Origin: Akkermansiaceae bacterium
GTDB lineage: Bacteria; Verrucomicrobiota; Verrucomicrobiia; Verrucomicrobiales; Akkermansiaceae
Reading direction: 5' to 3'
DNA: 57,986 nucleotides
NCBI GenBank assembly: GCA_013041925.1
Contig: JABDRB010000008.1
Location: 1 to 57,986, forward strand
The notes under the pieces were generated by a model that was not told the origin of the DNA, searched no databases, and saw only the letters and a program-made list of their open reading frames with translations. Made by a program: the position numbers and the translations under genes. How positions within the stretch are numbered: the first letter of the stretch is position 1; each line of letters starts with the position of its first letter. Below are positions 1 to 8,666 of the stretch, piece by piece.

Positions 1-20
1 CCCCCCCCCCACTCCCCCTC

Positions 21-1937
21 ATGCATCACCTCGTTCTCGGAACCGCTGGCCACATCGATCACGGGAAATCCTCACTCGTCAAATGCCTCACCGGCTCTGA
101 TCCCGACCGCCTACCCGAGGAGAAATCCCGCGGCGTCACCATCGAACTCGGCTTCGCCCACCTCTCGCTTTCCAGTGACACCGAGACCTACGAAGTGGGC
201 ATCGTCGATGTCCCCGGTCACGCCGACTTCGTCAATAACATGGTCGCCGGCGTGGGCTCCCTCGACCTCGCCATTTTTATCATCGCCGCCGATGACGGGT
301 GGATGCCCCAATCCGAGGAACACCTCCACATCCTCACCTACCTCGGCATCAACAACATCGTCATCGCTCTCACCAAAGCCGACCTCTGCGAGGACATCCC
401 CTTCACCATCGAAGTGCTCAGAGATGAACTCAGCGACACCGCCATTGCCGACGCCCCCATCATCCCCATTTCATCCCTCACCGGTCAAGGCATCGAGGAC
501 CTCAAACAATCCCTCCTCGAAAAACTCCAGCATATCCCGCCCCAGCAAGATGCAGGCAAACCTCGGCTCGCTATCGACCGCATCTTCTCCCCCAAGGGGT
601 CAGGCACCGTCGTCACCGGAACACTCAGTGGCGGCCACATCAACGTCGGCGACACCCTCACACTCCAACCCATCGGACTCAACACCAAGGTCCGTTTTAT
701 CCAAAACCACCAACAACCACTCAATACCGCACTGCCAGGCATGCGCACCGCCCTGAACCTGCCCGACCTACCCATCGATACCCCAGGCAAATCCGGCGCC
801 CAACGTGGCCACACCCTCACCACCGCCACATGCGGAAAAATCACCGACACACTCGATGTCGTGCTCCATCGCCTCGCACGCCCAATCCCCGGCATCAAAC
901 CTCGCCCCCTGCGACACTTGGAAACCGTCGCCCTCCACCACGGATCCACCCGCTGCCGCGCCCGCGTCATCCTCCACGACCGCACACACCTCAACCCCGG
1001 TGAGAAATGCCTCGCCCAGCTCCGACTCGAAACGCCCCTCTTCCTGCTCACCGGTGACCGCGTCGTCCTCCGCGATGGATCCCAACAAAGCACCCTGGCC
1101 GGCGCAACCGTGCTCGACGCCCTCCCCTCACGGCATGGGTTCCGCACCGAACATCGTGCCACCTTCCTCAAGCCCCGCGCTGAAAACCCAGACGACCCCA
1201 CCACCGCCATCCGCTCGTTGCTCATCCGAGACCACCTCATCGATGAGAAAACCCCCCTCCCAAACAACCCCTTCCACGAAAAAGTAATCGCCCAAACCAT
1301 CGACAACATGCTCGCCGAGGGAAGCCTCACCCGATGCCACCAAACCCTCCTCCATTCCCAATGGTGGAAAAAACTCCTCCATCACGCGGCCCAAGCCATC
1401 CGCACTTGGCACCAACAACACCCAGACCTCCCCACCATGCCACTGGACGACTTGGCCACATCACTCGCCCATTGCCCTACTCAACTCTTCCCCACCCTCA
1501 CCATCGCGCTGGAATCCCAAGGCTACCAACTCACCCACAACGGAATCGCACACGCCAACCACACCCTGACACTCCCCGAGGACATCGCCGGCATCGCCCA
1601 GTCACTCCTCGAAAAAATCAACCACAACCAACTTCAACCGCCTAATAAAGCTGACCTCACCACCACCGCAAGCGAGGATCAGGCGATGAAGTTCCTAATC
1701 CGATCAGGACAACTCATCGAACTTGACCCGAAGGTCGTCATCTCATCCACCACCCGAGACACCGCCATCGAGAGCATCCGCAGCTACATCACAACCCACG
1801 GCCAAGCCACCGCCAGCGAACTCCGCCAACACCTCGGCACCACCCGCAAAATTGCCATGCCCCTGCTCGAGCACATCGACACCCTCGGCATTACCATAAG
1901 AAAAGACAACTACCGCACCCTGACAGCCCACCCCTAA
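21..1937 (+). CDS. selB: Selenocysteine-specific translation elongation factor SelB
   Basis: 638 aa. SelB is the GTPase that brings Sec-tRNA(Sec) to the ribosome at UGA codons marked by a SECIS hairpin; it acts in the cytosol. The N-terminus carries a complete translational GTPase domain: P-loop GHIDHGKS at residues 10-17, DVPGH near 63-67 and TKAD near 112. Beta-barrel domains II/III follow ([18 protein letters not shown] is the typical SelB domain II entry). The last ~200 residues are winged-helix-like, which fits SECIS binding and separates SelB from EF-Tu. Length matches bacterial SelB (~610-640 aa). The ATG at 21 gives the conserved start. A sulfatase begins 5 bp downstream. No selA, selC tRNA or obvious selenoprotein gene is visible in this window, so the rest of the pathway must lie elsewhere. 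Confidence 0.95.
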   Translation: MHHLVLGTAGHIDHGKSSLVKCLTGSDPDRLPEEKSRGVTIELGFAHLSLSSDTETYEVGIVDVPGHADFVNNMVAGVGSLDLAIFIIAADDGWMPQSEEHLHILTYLGINNIVIALTKADLCEDIPFTIEVLRDELSDTAIADAPIIPISSLTGQGIEDLKQSLLEKLQHIPPQQDAGKPRLAIDRIFSPKGSGTVVTGTLSGGHINVGDTLTLQPIGLNTKVRFIQNHQQPLNTALPGMRTALNLPDLPIDTPGKSGAQRGHTLTTATCGKITDTLDVVLHRLARPIPGIKPRPLRHLETVALHHGSTRCRARVILHDRTHLNPGEKCLAQLRLETPLFLLTGDRVVLRDGSQQSTLAGATVLDALPSRHGFRTEHRATFLKPRAENPDDPTTAIRSLLIRDHLIDEKTPLPNNPFHEKVIAQTIDNMLAEGSLTRCHQTLLHSQWWKKLLHHAAQAIRTWHQQHPDLPTMPLDDLATSLAHCPTQLFPTLTIALESQGYQLTHNGIAHANHTLTLPEDIAGIAQSLLEKINHNQLQPPNKADLTTTASEDQAMKFLIRSGQLIELDPKVVISSTTRDTAIESIRSYITTHGQATASELRQHLGTTRKIAMPLLEHIDTLGITIRKDNYRTLTAHP

Positions 1938-1942
1938 CCGCC

Positions 1943-3553
1943 ATGCTCCCGCCCTCATCCGTCTTGCCCACCGTCACCTGCATCGGCCTGATCTTTCTTG
2001 CCTCTCTCGCTACCGCTGCAAAAAAACCAAACATCCTCATCGCCATCTCCGATGATCAATCGTTCCCACACGCAAGCGCCTACGGCTGCAAGTGGGTCAA
2101 CACACCAGGCTTCGATCAAGTCGCACATCAAGGGATCCTCTTCAGTAACGCCTACACGCCCAACGCCAAATGCTCACCCTCACGCGCCTGCATCCTCACA
2201 GGCCGAAACTCCTGGCAACTCGAGGAAGCCGCCAACCACGTCTTCTTCTTCCAAGACAAATTCATCACCTTCTTCGAAGCCCTCGATAAAAACACCCACT
2301 ACGCCGTCGGCGTCACCGGCAAAGGCCTTTCTCCCGTCATGCTCACTCCCAACCGCCGACCCACCGGCAAACGATGGGATAAACACAAACTTAAACATCG
2401 GCTCCCCGCCATCTCACCACTCGACTACGCCGCCAACTTCGAACACTTCCTCAACGAAAAACCCCAAGATCAACCCTTCTGTTTCTGGTATGGCTCCACC
2501 GAACCCCACCGCAAATACCAATACCAAATCGGCCTCGAAAAAGGTGGCAAAAAACTCGCCGATATCGATCAAGTCCCCGCCTATTGGCCAGATAACGAAA
2601 CCGTCCGCACCGACATGCTCGATTACGCCTTCGAGGTGGAACATTTTGACTCTCATCTCTTACGGATGCTTGAATTACTCAAAACACGTGGTGAACTTGA
2701 CAACACCATCATCATCGTCACATCCGATAACGGAATGCCATTCCCCCGGGGCAAAGGAACCCAGTATAAGCTGTCAAACCACCTCCCCCTCGCCATCATG
2801 TGGCCAAACGGAATTCAATCCCCAGGGAGAACTGTCACTGACTACGTTAGCTTCATCGATCTTGCACCAACGCTCCTTGAACTCGCAGGCGTCACTGACC
2901 CACAGGCGACCGGTATGCAACCGATCCAAGGCCAAAGCCTGAACCCTATCTTCAAATCTAACCAATCAGGGCGCATCATCAAAGACCGTAACCACGTGCT
3001 ACTCGGTCAAGAACGTCACGACGTCGGCCGACCTCATGACGCAGGCTACCCGATCCGATCCATCATCATCGAGGGTATGCTCTACATTCATAACTTCAAA
3101 CCCGATCGCTGGCCCTACTGCAACCCAGAAACCGGATATCTCAACTGCGATGGCAGCCCAACCAAAACCGAAGTCCTCAACCTGCGCCGAAACGGTCATG
3201 ACCTGTCCTTCTGGCAGCGTTGCTTTGGCAAGCGTGGCGCAGAGGAACTCTACGACCTCCGCAAAGATCCAGACTGCTTACACAACCTCCTAAACAACCC
3301 CGAATACGCATCACGCGCCAAGCAGATGAAAGACAGGCTGTTTAATGCACTCAAAAAACAAAACGACCCACGCATGTCGGGCAAGGGCGATATTTTTGAC
3401 CAATACCGCTACGGACGCAGTGACACCTCCAATACTCCCAACAAATACAGCAATTTCTACAATCGATTCATCCGAGGTGAAGCCACCCCCATGCCGACTT
3501 GGGTCAACCCCTCTGATTATGAGAAGTCACCGGTAAAGGAGTCATCCCATTGA
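1943..3553 (+). CDS. Secreted sulfatase (heparan N-sulfatase-like)
   Basis: 536 aa, type I sulfatase of the alkaline phosphatase superfamily, which removes sulfate esters from glycans. The N-terminal ~26 residues form a signal peptide ending near ATAA, so the enzyme is probably periplasmic or secreted. The metal-binding start ([11 protein letters not shown]) and the sulfatase signature CSPSR at residues 77-81 are present. The Cys would be converted to formylglycine by a maturase that is not in this window. TSDNG in the middle supplies further metal ligands. The overall plan (short C-terminal subdomain, [16 protein letters not shown]) resembles the N-sulphoglucosamine sulphohydrolase group; the true substrate is unknown. 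It starts 5 bp after selB, so it is probably co-transcribed, although no functional link is evident. Confidence 0.9.
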   Translation: MLPPSSVLPTVTCIGLIFLASLATAAKKPNILIAISDDQSFPHASAYGCKWVNTPGFDQVAHQGILFSNAYTPNAKCSPSRACILTGRNSWQLEEAANHVFFFQDKFITFFEALDKNTHYAVGVTGKGLSPVMLTPNRRPTGKRWDKHKLKHRLPAISPLDYAANFEHFLNEKPQDQPFCFWYGSTEPHRKYQYQIGLEKGGKKLADIDQVPAYWPDNETVRTDMLDYAFEVEHFDSHLLRMLELLKTRGELDNTIIIVTSDNGMPFPRGKGTQYKLSNHLPLAIMWPNGIQSPGRTVTDYVSFIDLAPTLLELAGVTDPQATGMQPIQGQSLNPIFKSNQSGRIIKDRNHVLLGQERHDVGRPHDAGYPIRSIIIEGMLYIHNFKPDRWPYCNPETGYLNCDGSPTKTEVLNLRRNGHDLSFWQRCFGKRGAEELYDLRKDPDCLHNLLNNPEYASRAKQMKDRLFNALKKQNDPRMSGKGDIFDQYRYGRSDTSNTPNKYSNFYNRFIRGEATPMPTWVNPSDYEKSPVKESSH

Positions 3554-3636
3554 CGCAGCCAAGCTATAAAGCCCAGCCCTTTGATAAGCGGATTCCTCAC
3601 TCATCGCCGCAGGACGATAGAGCACCTCCACCACGA

Positions 3637-4077
3637 TCACTCACCCTGCACCACGAGACTGACCCGGCGTGTATGAGGTGCCCGTCGGTGCTCAAAGAGA
3701 AAAACCCCCTGCCAAGTGCCGAGCGTCGCCCGCCCCTTGATCACCGGAATCACCTCACTACTGCGTGTCAGAGCCATCCGGATATGCGACGGCATATCAT
3801 CCGGACCTTCGTAGGTATGAATAAAATATGGGGTATCCTCAGGAACCAGATGATCAAAAAATGCCTCCAAATCCGTGCGAGCACTCGGATCCGCATTTTC
3901 CATGATCACGAGGCTCGCACTGGTATGCTGGACAAATACGGTGACGGTCCCCGTTTCAACCCCCGCTGCGGACACCGCACGTATCACTTCATCCGTGATT
4001 TCATAGGTCCCCTTCCCCTGCGTGCGCAGGCTAAATTCCGCTGAATACGCACTCACTGGTCTAATCAATCGAGACAT
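3637..4077 (-). CDS. YjbQ/UPF0047 family protein (secondary thiamine-phosphate synthase-type)
   Basis: 146 aa, the usual length for the YjbQ family. The family signature QHTSASLVIMENADP is present, followed by the conserved segment ending in GTWQGVFLFEHRRAPHTRRV. Some family members have weak thiamine-phosphate synthase activity, but the physiological role is unsettled. The start overlaps the 3' end of the upstream PPK2 gene by 17 bp, which suggests translational coupling of the two genes on the minus strand. Confidence 0.88.
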   Translation of the reverse strand: MSRLIRPVSAYSAEFSLRTQGKGTYEITDEVIRAVSAAGVETGTVTVFVQHTSASLVIMENADPSARTDLEAFFDHLVPEDTPYFIHTYEGPDDMPSHIRMALTRSSEVIPVIKGRATLGTWQGVFLFEHRRAPHTRRVSLVVQGE

Positions 4078-4885
4078 CCTCGGCGAGCCAGTCAGAAACG
4101 GGAAACTTCATATCCAAGCCCCTCAGCGTGTCCACCATGATACGGGCAATGACAAGGTTTCGGTACCATTTCCGGTCGGCTGGGATAATATGCCATGGTG
4201 CGTGTTTGGTGCCTGTCTCGGAGATCACATCTTCATAAACCTCCTGAAACTCGTCCCATCGAGCCCGATCTTTCAGGTCGTCTGGGTTAAATTTCCAATG
4301 CTTCGCTGGATTATCGAGCCGCGCCTGAAGGCGCTTCTTTTGCTCCCCTTTGGAAATATTAAGAAACAGCTTAATAATGGTGGTGCCCTCTTCGACGAGC
4401 ATCCTTTCGAAATCTACAATGTGTTGGTAACGCGGCAACCATACTGACTTCGGGTAAATATTTTTCACCCTCACCGCAATGATGTCTTCATAGTGGCTAC
4501 GGTTAAAGACCACAATCTCGCCATTGTGCGGGACTTTTTGATGCACACGCCAGAGGAAATCACGGGCAAGCTCGTCCTCGTTGGGTTTTTTAAACGGCTC
4601 AACGTGAATCCCCTGGGGGTCTACCTTGGAGAAAACACTCTTCACCGTGCCGTCCTTCCCCCCAGTATCCATCGCCTGAATCACCACCAAAACCCGGTGT
4701 TTACCCTCGGCATAAAGAACATTCTGAAGATCCTTGAGCTCACTGGTAAGTTGGCTCAAAAACGGTCCATGGTCATCCTTCCCCCCATGACCAAAAAGAG
4801 ATTTGTCATCCGTAGGGTGGTCTTTGAGGTTAACCCTCCCTTTGTGACTGACACGATATTTTTCGAGAGATCCTTGAACAGGCAT
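4061..4885 (-). CDS. ppk2: Polyphosphate kinase 2 family protein
   Basis: 274 aa. PPK2 enzymes move phosphate between polyphosphate and nucleotides in the cytosol. The Walker A segment AMDTGGKDGT lies near residues 71-80, followed by the lid/Walker B region VVFNRSHYED and the C-terminal WHIIPADRKWYRNL motif. The single-domain size (~270-300 aa) fits the one-domain PPK2 classes, most likely class I or III; I cannot separate ADP-forming from AMP-phosphorylating types by eye. It is first of a two-gene minus-strand unit with the YjbQ-type gene, overlapping by 17 bp. Confidence 0.9.
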   Translation of the reverse strand: MPVQGSLEKYRVSHKGRVNLKDHPTDDKSLFGHGGKDDHGPFLSQLTSELKDLQNVLYAEGKHRVLVVIQAMDTGGKDGTVKSVFSKVDPQGIHVEPFKKPNEDELARDFLWRVHQKVPHNGEIVVFNRSHYEDIIAVRVKNIYPKSVWLPRYQHIVDFERMLVEEGTTIIKLFLNISKGEQKKRLQARLDNPAKHWKFNPDDLKDRARWDEFQEVYEDVISETGTKHAPWHIIPADRKWYRNLVIARIMVDTLRGLDMKFPVSDWLAEDVSID

Positions 4886-4964
4886 GACTCACCATCTCAG
4901 AGCTCAGGCCGTGATGGCAAGTGAGAAAGCTTATTTATTGTTGCCCTGATCATTTGACGCGCGC

Positions 4965-5843
4965 CTAGATCTGCATTCCTGTCGTCGCCGTCTCCTTATG
5001 GAAACCGGCAAGAAGCTCTTTGTATACGCCGCCCGGAACGCCATCTCCAATGGGTCGATCATCTACCTTCACCACGGGGATCACCTCTGCGGCCGTGCCG
5101 GTCAGGAAAACCTCATCGGCGGTATAGACATCATATCTCGTCAAGGTGTCCTCAATGATGTTGATATCCAATTTTTCGCAAAGATCAAAGATCACGCTCC
5201 GGGTAATCCCATCGAGCGCGCCATCACTAATTTTCGGTGTGATGATCACCCCATTTTTGACAATAAAAACCGTATCCCCTGTGCACTCAGAAACGGTGCC
5301 CGCCTCGTTGAGCATCAACCCCTCCATTACGCCCGCTTTGACACACTCAATTTTGGCCATGACGTTGTTCAAGTAGTTCAACGATTTCACCTGTGGGCTG
5401 AGGGTCGCGTGGCTGGGTCGGCGGGTCGAACAGGTGATCAACTCCAAGCCGTTTTCATAATACTCCTCAGGATAAAGCTGGATGCTCGCCGCAATACAAA
5501 ACATCGACGGCTTTTCACACAGATACGGGTTTAACCCCAAACCACCACTCCCGCGCGTCACCACCAACCTCACATAGCCATCCGTCAAACCGTTGGCACG
5601 AATGGTATCACAGACAACATCACAGACTTCCTGCTCGGTCCATGGCATCTTGAGCAAGATCGCACGAGCCGAAAGAAACAAACGTTCTACGTGCTCCTCC
5701 AATCTGAAAACACGCCCATTGTAAAAACGAACGCCTTCAAAGATGCCGTCCCCATAAAGTAATCCATGGTCAAACACAGAGACCTTGGCTTCGCTTTCGT
5801 CAACAAGCTCACCGTCGAGCCAGATTTTTGGGGATACATTCAT
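4965..5843 (-). CDS. ilvE: Branched-chain amino acid aminotransferase (class IV)
   Basis: 292 aa, fold-type IV PLP aminotransferase. The first residues MNVSPKIWLDGELV and the FDHGLLYGDGIFEGVRFY segment are typical of IlvE. The PLP lysine is K153 in VKSLNYLNN, and the cofactor-binding Glu lies in EAGTVSECTGD. Expected reaction: final transamination in Ile, Leu and Val synthesis. D-amino acid aminotransferase or aminodeoxychorismate lyase are related alternatives, but length and N-terminus favour IlvE. It stands alone on the minus strand, separated by 108 bp from the ABC ATPase gene upstream. Confidence 0.87.
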   Translation of the reverse strand: MNVSPKIWLDGELVDESEAKVSVFDHGLLYGDGIFEGVRFYNGRVFRLEEHVERLFLSARAILLKMPWTEQEVCDVVCDTIRANGLTDGYVRLVVTRGSGGLGLNPYLCEKPSMFCIAASIQLYPEEYYENGLELITCSTRRPSHATLSPQVKSLNYLNNVMAKIECVKAGVMEGLMLNEAGTVSECTGDTVFIVKNGVIITPKISDGALDGITRSVIFDLCEKLDINIIEDTLTRYDVYTADEVFLTGTAAEVIPVVKVDDRPIGDGVPGGVYKELLAGFHKETATTGMQI

Positions 5844-5926
5844 AGGATGGTGGTTGAAGTAGATGATTAATCTTTCCTCTCGCGTTGCCGAAGGCTGCTG
5901 AGAAGTCGGCGGGGTTAAAACACGGA

Positions 5927-5949
5927 TTCAACGCGTTGAACACGTCTTT
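5927..5949 (-). terminator. Possible weak terminator or palindrome between ABC ATPase and ilvE
   Basis: TTCAACGCGTTGAA at 5927-5940 is a perfect 14-bp palindrome just past the stop of the minus-strand ABC ATPase gene. Read on the minus strand it is followed a few bases later by GTGTTTT. On the plus strand a run of seven T follows CACGTC. With a forced 4-nt loop the stem is only 5 bp, so terminator function is uncertain. Confidence 0.3.
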
Positions 5950-5951
5950 TT

Positions 5952-6638
5952 TTAAGTAATCACCCCATCATCCGCTATTTGACCATCTTTGATCACCAGT
6001 TTCCGGTCACCGTGAACCGCGAGCGATTCATCATGAGTCACCACCACCAAGGTCGCCCCATCCTCGTCCGCGAGCGACATCAGCATCTCCATGATCTGAG
6101 CTCCATTGCGCGAGTCAAGGTTACCTGTCGGCTCGTCGGCAAAGATAATCTCGGGAGAATTCACCAACGCCCGGGCAATGGCAACCCGCTGCTGCTCACC
6201 ACCACTGAGCTCCGAGGGTAGATGATCCACCCGCTTAGCTAAGCCCACGCGTTCAAGCGATTCCCGCGCTTTGTCAGTGAGATCCCTGCCACCAATCATC
6301 GCGGGTACCATGACATTCTCCAAGGCCGTCAACTCGGGCATCAGGTAGTAGTTTTGAAAAATATACGACATCCGCTGATTGCGGATCGCTGCCTGCTGGT
6401 TACGGGACATGGCATAGAGATCGACCCCATCCACCCAAACCTTCCCCTGCTCCGGTTTTTCCAGACCCGCAAGGATATACATCAGCGTTGTTTTCCCCGC
6501 GCCGCTCGGACCACATAGAAAAATCTTCTCGCCACGGTGAATGTCGAGATCGATCCCGTGCAAGACCTCGATCCTTTTTTTACCCACTGAATATCCACGG
6601 TGCAGGTCCTCTGCCTTGATCCACGCCAATTTGTCCAT
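5952..6638 (-). CDS. ABC transporter ATP-binding protein, LolD/MacB type
   Basis: 228 aa, complete ATPase subunit: Walker [10 protein letters not shown] at 43-51, signature [15 protein letters not shown], Walker [13 protein letters not shown] and the switch His in VVVTHDE. The GNLD ending and size place it in the LolD/MacB/FtsE group, which works with FtsX-like permeases in lipoprotein release or export of peptides and drugs. No permease gene adjoins it (ilvE on one side, divergent manA on the other), so its partner is elsewhere and the substrate cannot be stated. The next minus-strand gene is 108 bp away. Confidence 0.9.
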   Translation of the reverse strand: MDKLAWIKAEDLHRGYSVGKKRIEVLHGIDLDIHRGEKIFLCGPSGAGKTTLMYILAGLEKPEQGKVWVDGVDLYAMSRNQQAAIRNQRMSYIFQNYYLMPELTALENVMVPAMIGGRDLTDKARESLERVGLAKRVDHLPSELSGGEQQRVAIARALVNSPEIIFADEPTGNLDSRNGAQIMEMLMSLADEDGATLVVVTHDESLAVHGDRKLVIKDGQIADDGVIT

Positions 6639-6726
6639 GCCCTTGACTAATCGATCCCACCGAAGATGCGAATAATTTTCTCAGTAATTCATGGAAAACC
6701 TGCCCGACTTGAGTCATTTTCTATTC

Positions 6727-7668
6727 ATGGATACCCTTACCTTCACCCCACTTTACATGGAACGCGTCTGGGGCGGACGCGAACTCGAGCACATTTATCG
6801 TCGCTCACTCCCCAAAGCCGACACCCCATTCGGCGAGTCTTGGGAAATGACCGACCGACCCGGCGAACAATCCATCGTCAACCACGGTCCACTCACCGGA
6901 TCCAGCCTCGGAGACCTCTGGCAACACCACCGTGAAGATATCTTTGGTTCCGGCTTCGAAAACGAACCTCGATTCCCGCTGCTCATCAAAATCCTCGACG
7001 CCCGCGATGATCTCTCCATCCAAGTCCACCCGCCCACGGCATTAGCTCCCGAGCTCGGCGGTGAACCCAAAACCGAGATGTGGTACATCGCAGACACCAC
7101 ACCCGATGCCAAACTCTACGTCGGACTCAAACAAGGGGTCAGCAAAGACGACTTCCAACATGCCATCAACAACGGCACCGTAGAGCAAGTCGTCCATGCC
7201 ATCACCCCCCACGCCGGAGATTCCATTTTCATCCCGTCGGGCAGACTCCACGCCATCGGTGCCGGCCTCCTCATTTATGAAATCCAACAAAACTCCGACA
7301 CCACCTACCGTGTGTTCGACTGGAACCGCATGGGGCTCGATGGCCAACCGCGCCAACTCCACGTCGAGGAGTCGATGCGCTGTATCGACTTCGAGGATGT
7401 CACCCCCAGCATGGACCACCCCGATGGCCACACACTCGCCACATGCCCCTTCTTCAAAGTAGATCAACTCGACCTCAAAGCAGGTGCCCGCATCGACAAC
7501 CCAGACCCTCAACGGTTTTCCATCGTAACCGTCGTGAGCGGCGAGATCTCGTCCCGTGACGGTCGCACCCACGTCGCTGGCGACTTTTTACTCCTCCCTC
7601 GAGATACCCCACCTCTGACAGCCAACCGTGACGCCACCATCCTCCAAACGACGATCCCAGCGCATTAA
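6727..7668 (+). CDS. manA: Mannose-6-phosphate isomerase, class I
   Basis: 313 aa from the chosen start. Interconverts mannose-6-P and fructose-6-P in the cytosol; zinc cupin fold. FTPLYMERVWGG at the N-terminus, the metal-binding QVHPP segment with TEMWYI, and IPSGRLHAIGAG with EIQQNSDTTYRVFDW are all typical of the short (~315 aa) Bacillus-type ManA. An upstream in-frame ATG at 6691 would add 12 residues unlike the family, so 6727 is preferred. A short membrane-anchored protein gene follows after 36 bp. The enzyme could feed mannose from glycan breakdown or supply GDP-sugars. Confidence 0.92.
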   Translation: MDTLTFTPLYMERVWGGRELEHIYRRSLPKADTPFGESWEMTDRPGEQSIVNHGPLTGSSLGDLWQHHREDIFGSGFENEPRFPLLIKILDARDDLSIQVHPPTALAPELGGEPKTEMWYIADTTPDAKLYVGLKQGVSKDDFQHAINNGTVEQVVHAITPHAGDSIFIPSGRLHAIGAGLLIYEIQQNSDTTYRVFDWNRMGLDGQPRQLHVEESMRCIDFEDVTPSMDHPDGHTLATCPFFKVDQLDLKAGARIDNPDPQRFSIVTVVSGEISSRDGRTHVAGDFLLLPRDTPPLTANRDATILQTTIPAH

Positions 7669-7704
7669 CCCACCATCCCATCAATTCCCACCCACCATCG
7701 ACAC

Positions 7705-8298
7705 ATGACCGACTCCAACCGCCCGCGCCGCAAGAAACGTAAAACCCTTATCACGCTCGCCGTAGCGGCCCTCCTCATCATCGGCGTAGCTACCGCGATC
7801 TACTGGTGGAACCATCGCCCGATCACGCCCACCATCCTCGACACGACGGAGCAACGTGCCCTCGACCAAAAAATCGAGACCGTGCAGGAACGCACCTATC
7901 AACCGGGAGAAAAAGTGCTCACACTCACCGAGCGTGAAGTCAATGCCCTCTTCCATCACAACACCGGCCTCGGTGACAAAGTCAAATTTGAGTTCGCAGA
8001 TCATGCCATCCACGCCCGCGTCCATACCGATCTCGATCCAGACATCCCCATCCTTGGCGGCCGCACCCTCAAGGCTAAGGCCCGTTTCAAACTGACCGAC
8101 GCCCATAACAACCCAGCCATCATTCTCGATGACGTCACCGTCTGGGGCATCTCCCTGCCTAACGCATGGCTCGCCGAGATCAAAGGTAAGGACCTCATCT
8201 CTGAGCTCGGCATCAACCTCACCGACAATACAATAGCCGAGGGCATCGAGGACATCAGCGTTAACCACGGAAAAATCACGATCCAACTCGCCGAGTAA
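7705..8298 (+). CDS. Hypothetical membrane-anchored protein
   Basis: 197 aa, not recognised with certainty. A basic N-terminus (RPRRKKRKT) is followed by one hydrophobic segment at ~14-33 (LITLAVAALLIIGVATAIYWW), giving a single-pass protein with the rest outside the cytoplasm. The soluble part contains the phrase LTEREVNALFHHN and repeated beta-type strands ending KITIQLAE. This layout resembles small lipid-interacting families of the YpmS/DUF2140 or DUF2993 type, but that is only a resemblance. It follows manA by 36 bp on the same strand and may be co-transcribed with it. Confidence 0.7.
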   Translation: MTDSNRPRRKKRKTLITLAVAALLIIGVATAIYWWNHRPITPTILDTTEQRALDQKIETVQERTYQPGEKVLTLTEREVNALFHHNTGLGDKVKFEFADHAIHARVHTDLDPDIPILGGRTLKAKARFKLTDAHNNPAIILDDVTVWGISLPNAWLAEIKGKDLISELGINLTDNTIAEGIEDISVNHGKITIQLAE

Positions 8299-8376
8299 AC
8301 ATCCTCCAGCGTGCCGCCATACCCGCCTCATCCCCCCATATCAAAAATGAGGCACTCTGCTTAGAAAAAAAAGACA

Positions 8377-8405
8377 TTGCCAAGTCGCCGGCTTTCCTCC
8401 ATATT
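8377..8405 (+). promoter_or_regulatory. Candidate promoter upstream of rho
   Basis: In the 368-bp gap before rho, TTGCCA (8377-8382) and CATATT (8400-8405) are spaced by 17 bp, a fair sigma-70-type match. The start of transcription would fall on or next to the palindrome at 8410-8423. The rest of the gap holds no gene that I can support; the long leader (~260 nt) fits the idea that rho is autoregulated, but this is inference. Confidence 0.4.
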
Positions 8406-8409
8406 CCTT

Positions 8410-8423
8410 TGCGTCTAGACGCA
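8410..8423. repeat. 14-bp perfect palindrome in the rho leader
   Basis: TGCGTCTAGACGCA reads identically on both strands. It lies 4 bp after the candidate -10 box, where an operator or a leader hairpin would sit. Confidence 0.45.
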
Positions 8424-8666
8424 TCCGGCGGTCAGCACACGTTGTCTACCGCCAACTTTCGCCTTCTAGGAATAGGATTTTCACCTCCAAGGGCTCGCGA
8501 CCTTGAACGCCCCAATTGGACGTGACCACCCATCCCCCCCCTCGGCGCAATGCCTTGCTCTATGACACCCTTCCATTGAGGAATCCCGTATTTCCCCATT
8601 TTCCCGATTTCTCAATCTGGAACCCAACGGAAATCATCCCCTACTTTCTATCTTACCACCCCATCC

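Noticed and set aside
735-745. TGCCAGGCAT in selB as a further copy of the integron-end repeat
   Set aside because: Only the 10-bp core matches; the AATAAAA and AGTGAT parts are missing, so it is chance within coding sequence.
485-1330. Long minus-strand open frame of 281 codons inside selB
   Set aside because: Arg/Ser/Trp-rich translation with no family features; a shadow caused by the C-rich codon use of selB.
3550-4044. Plus-strand open frame opposite the YjbQ-type gene
   Set aside because: The minus-strand product matches a known family over its full length, so the plus frame is its shadow.
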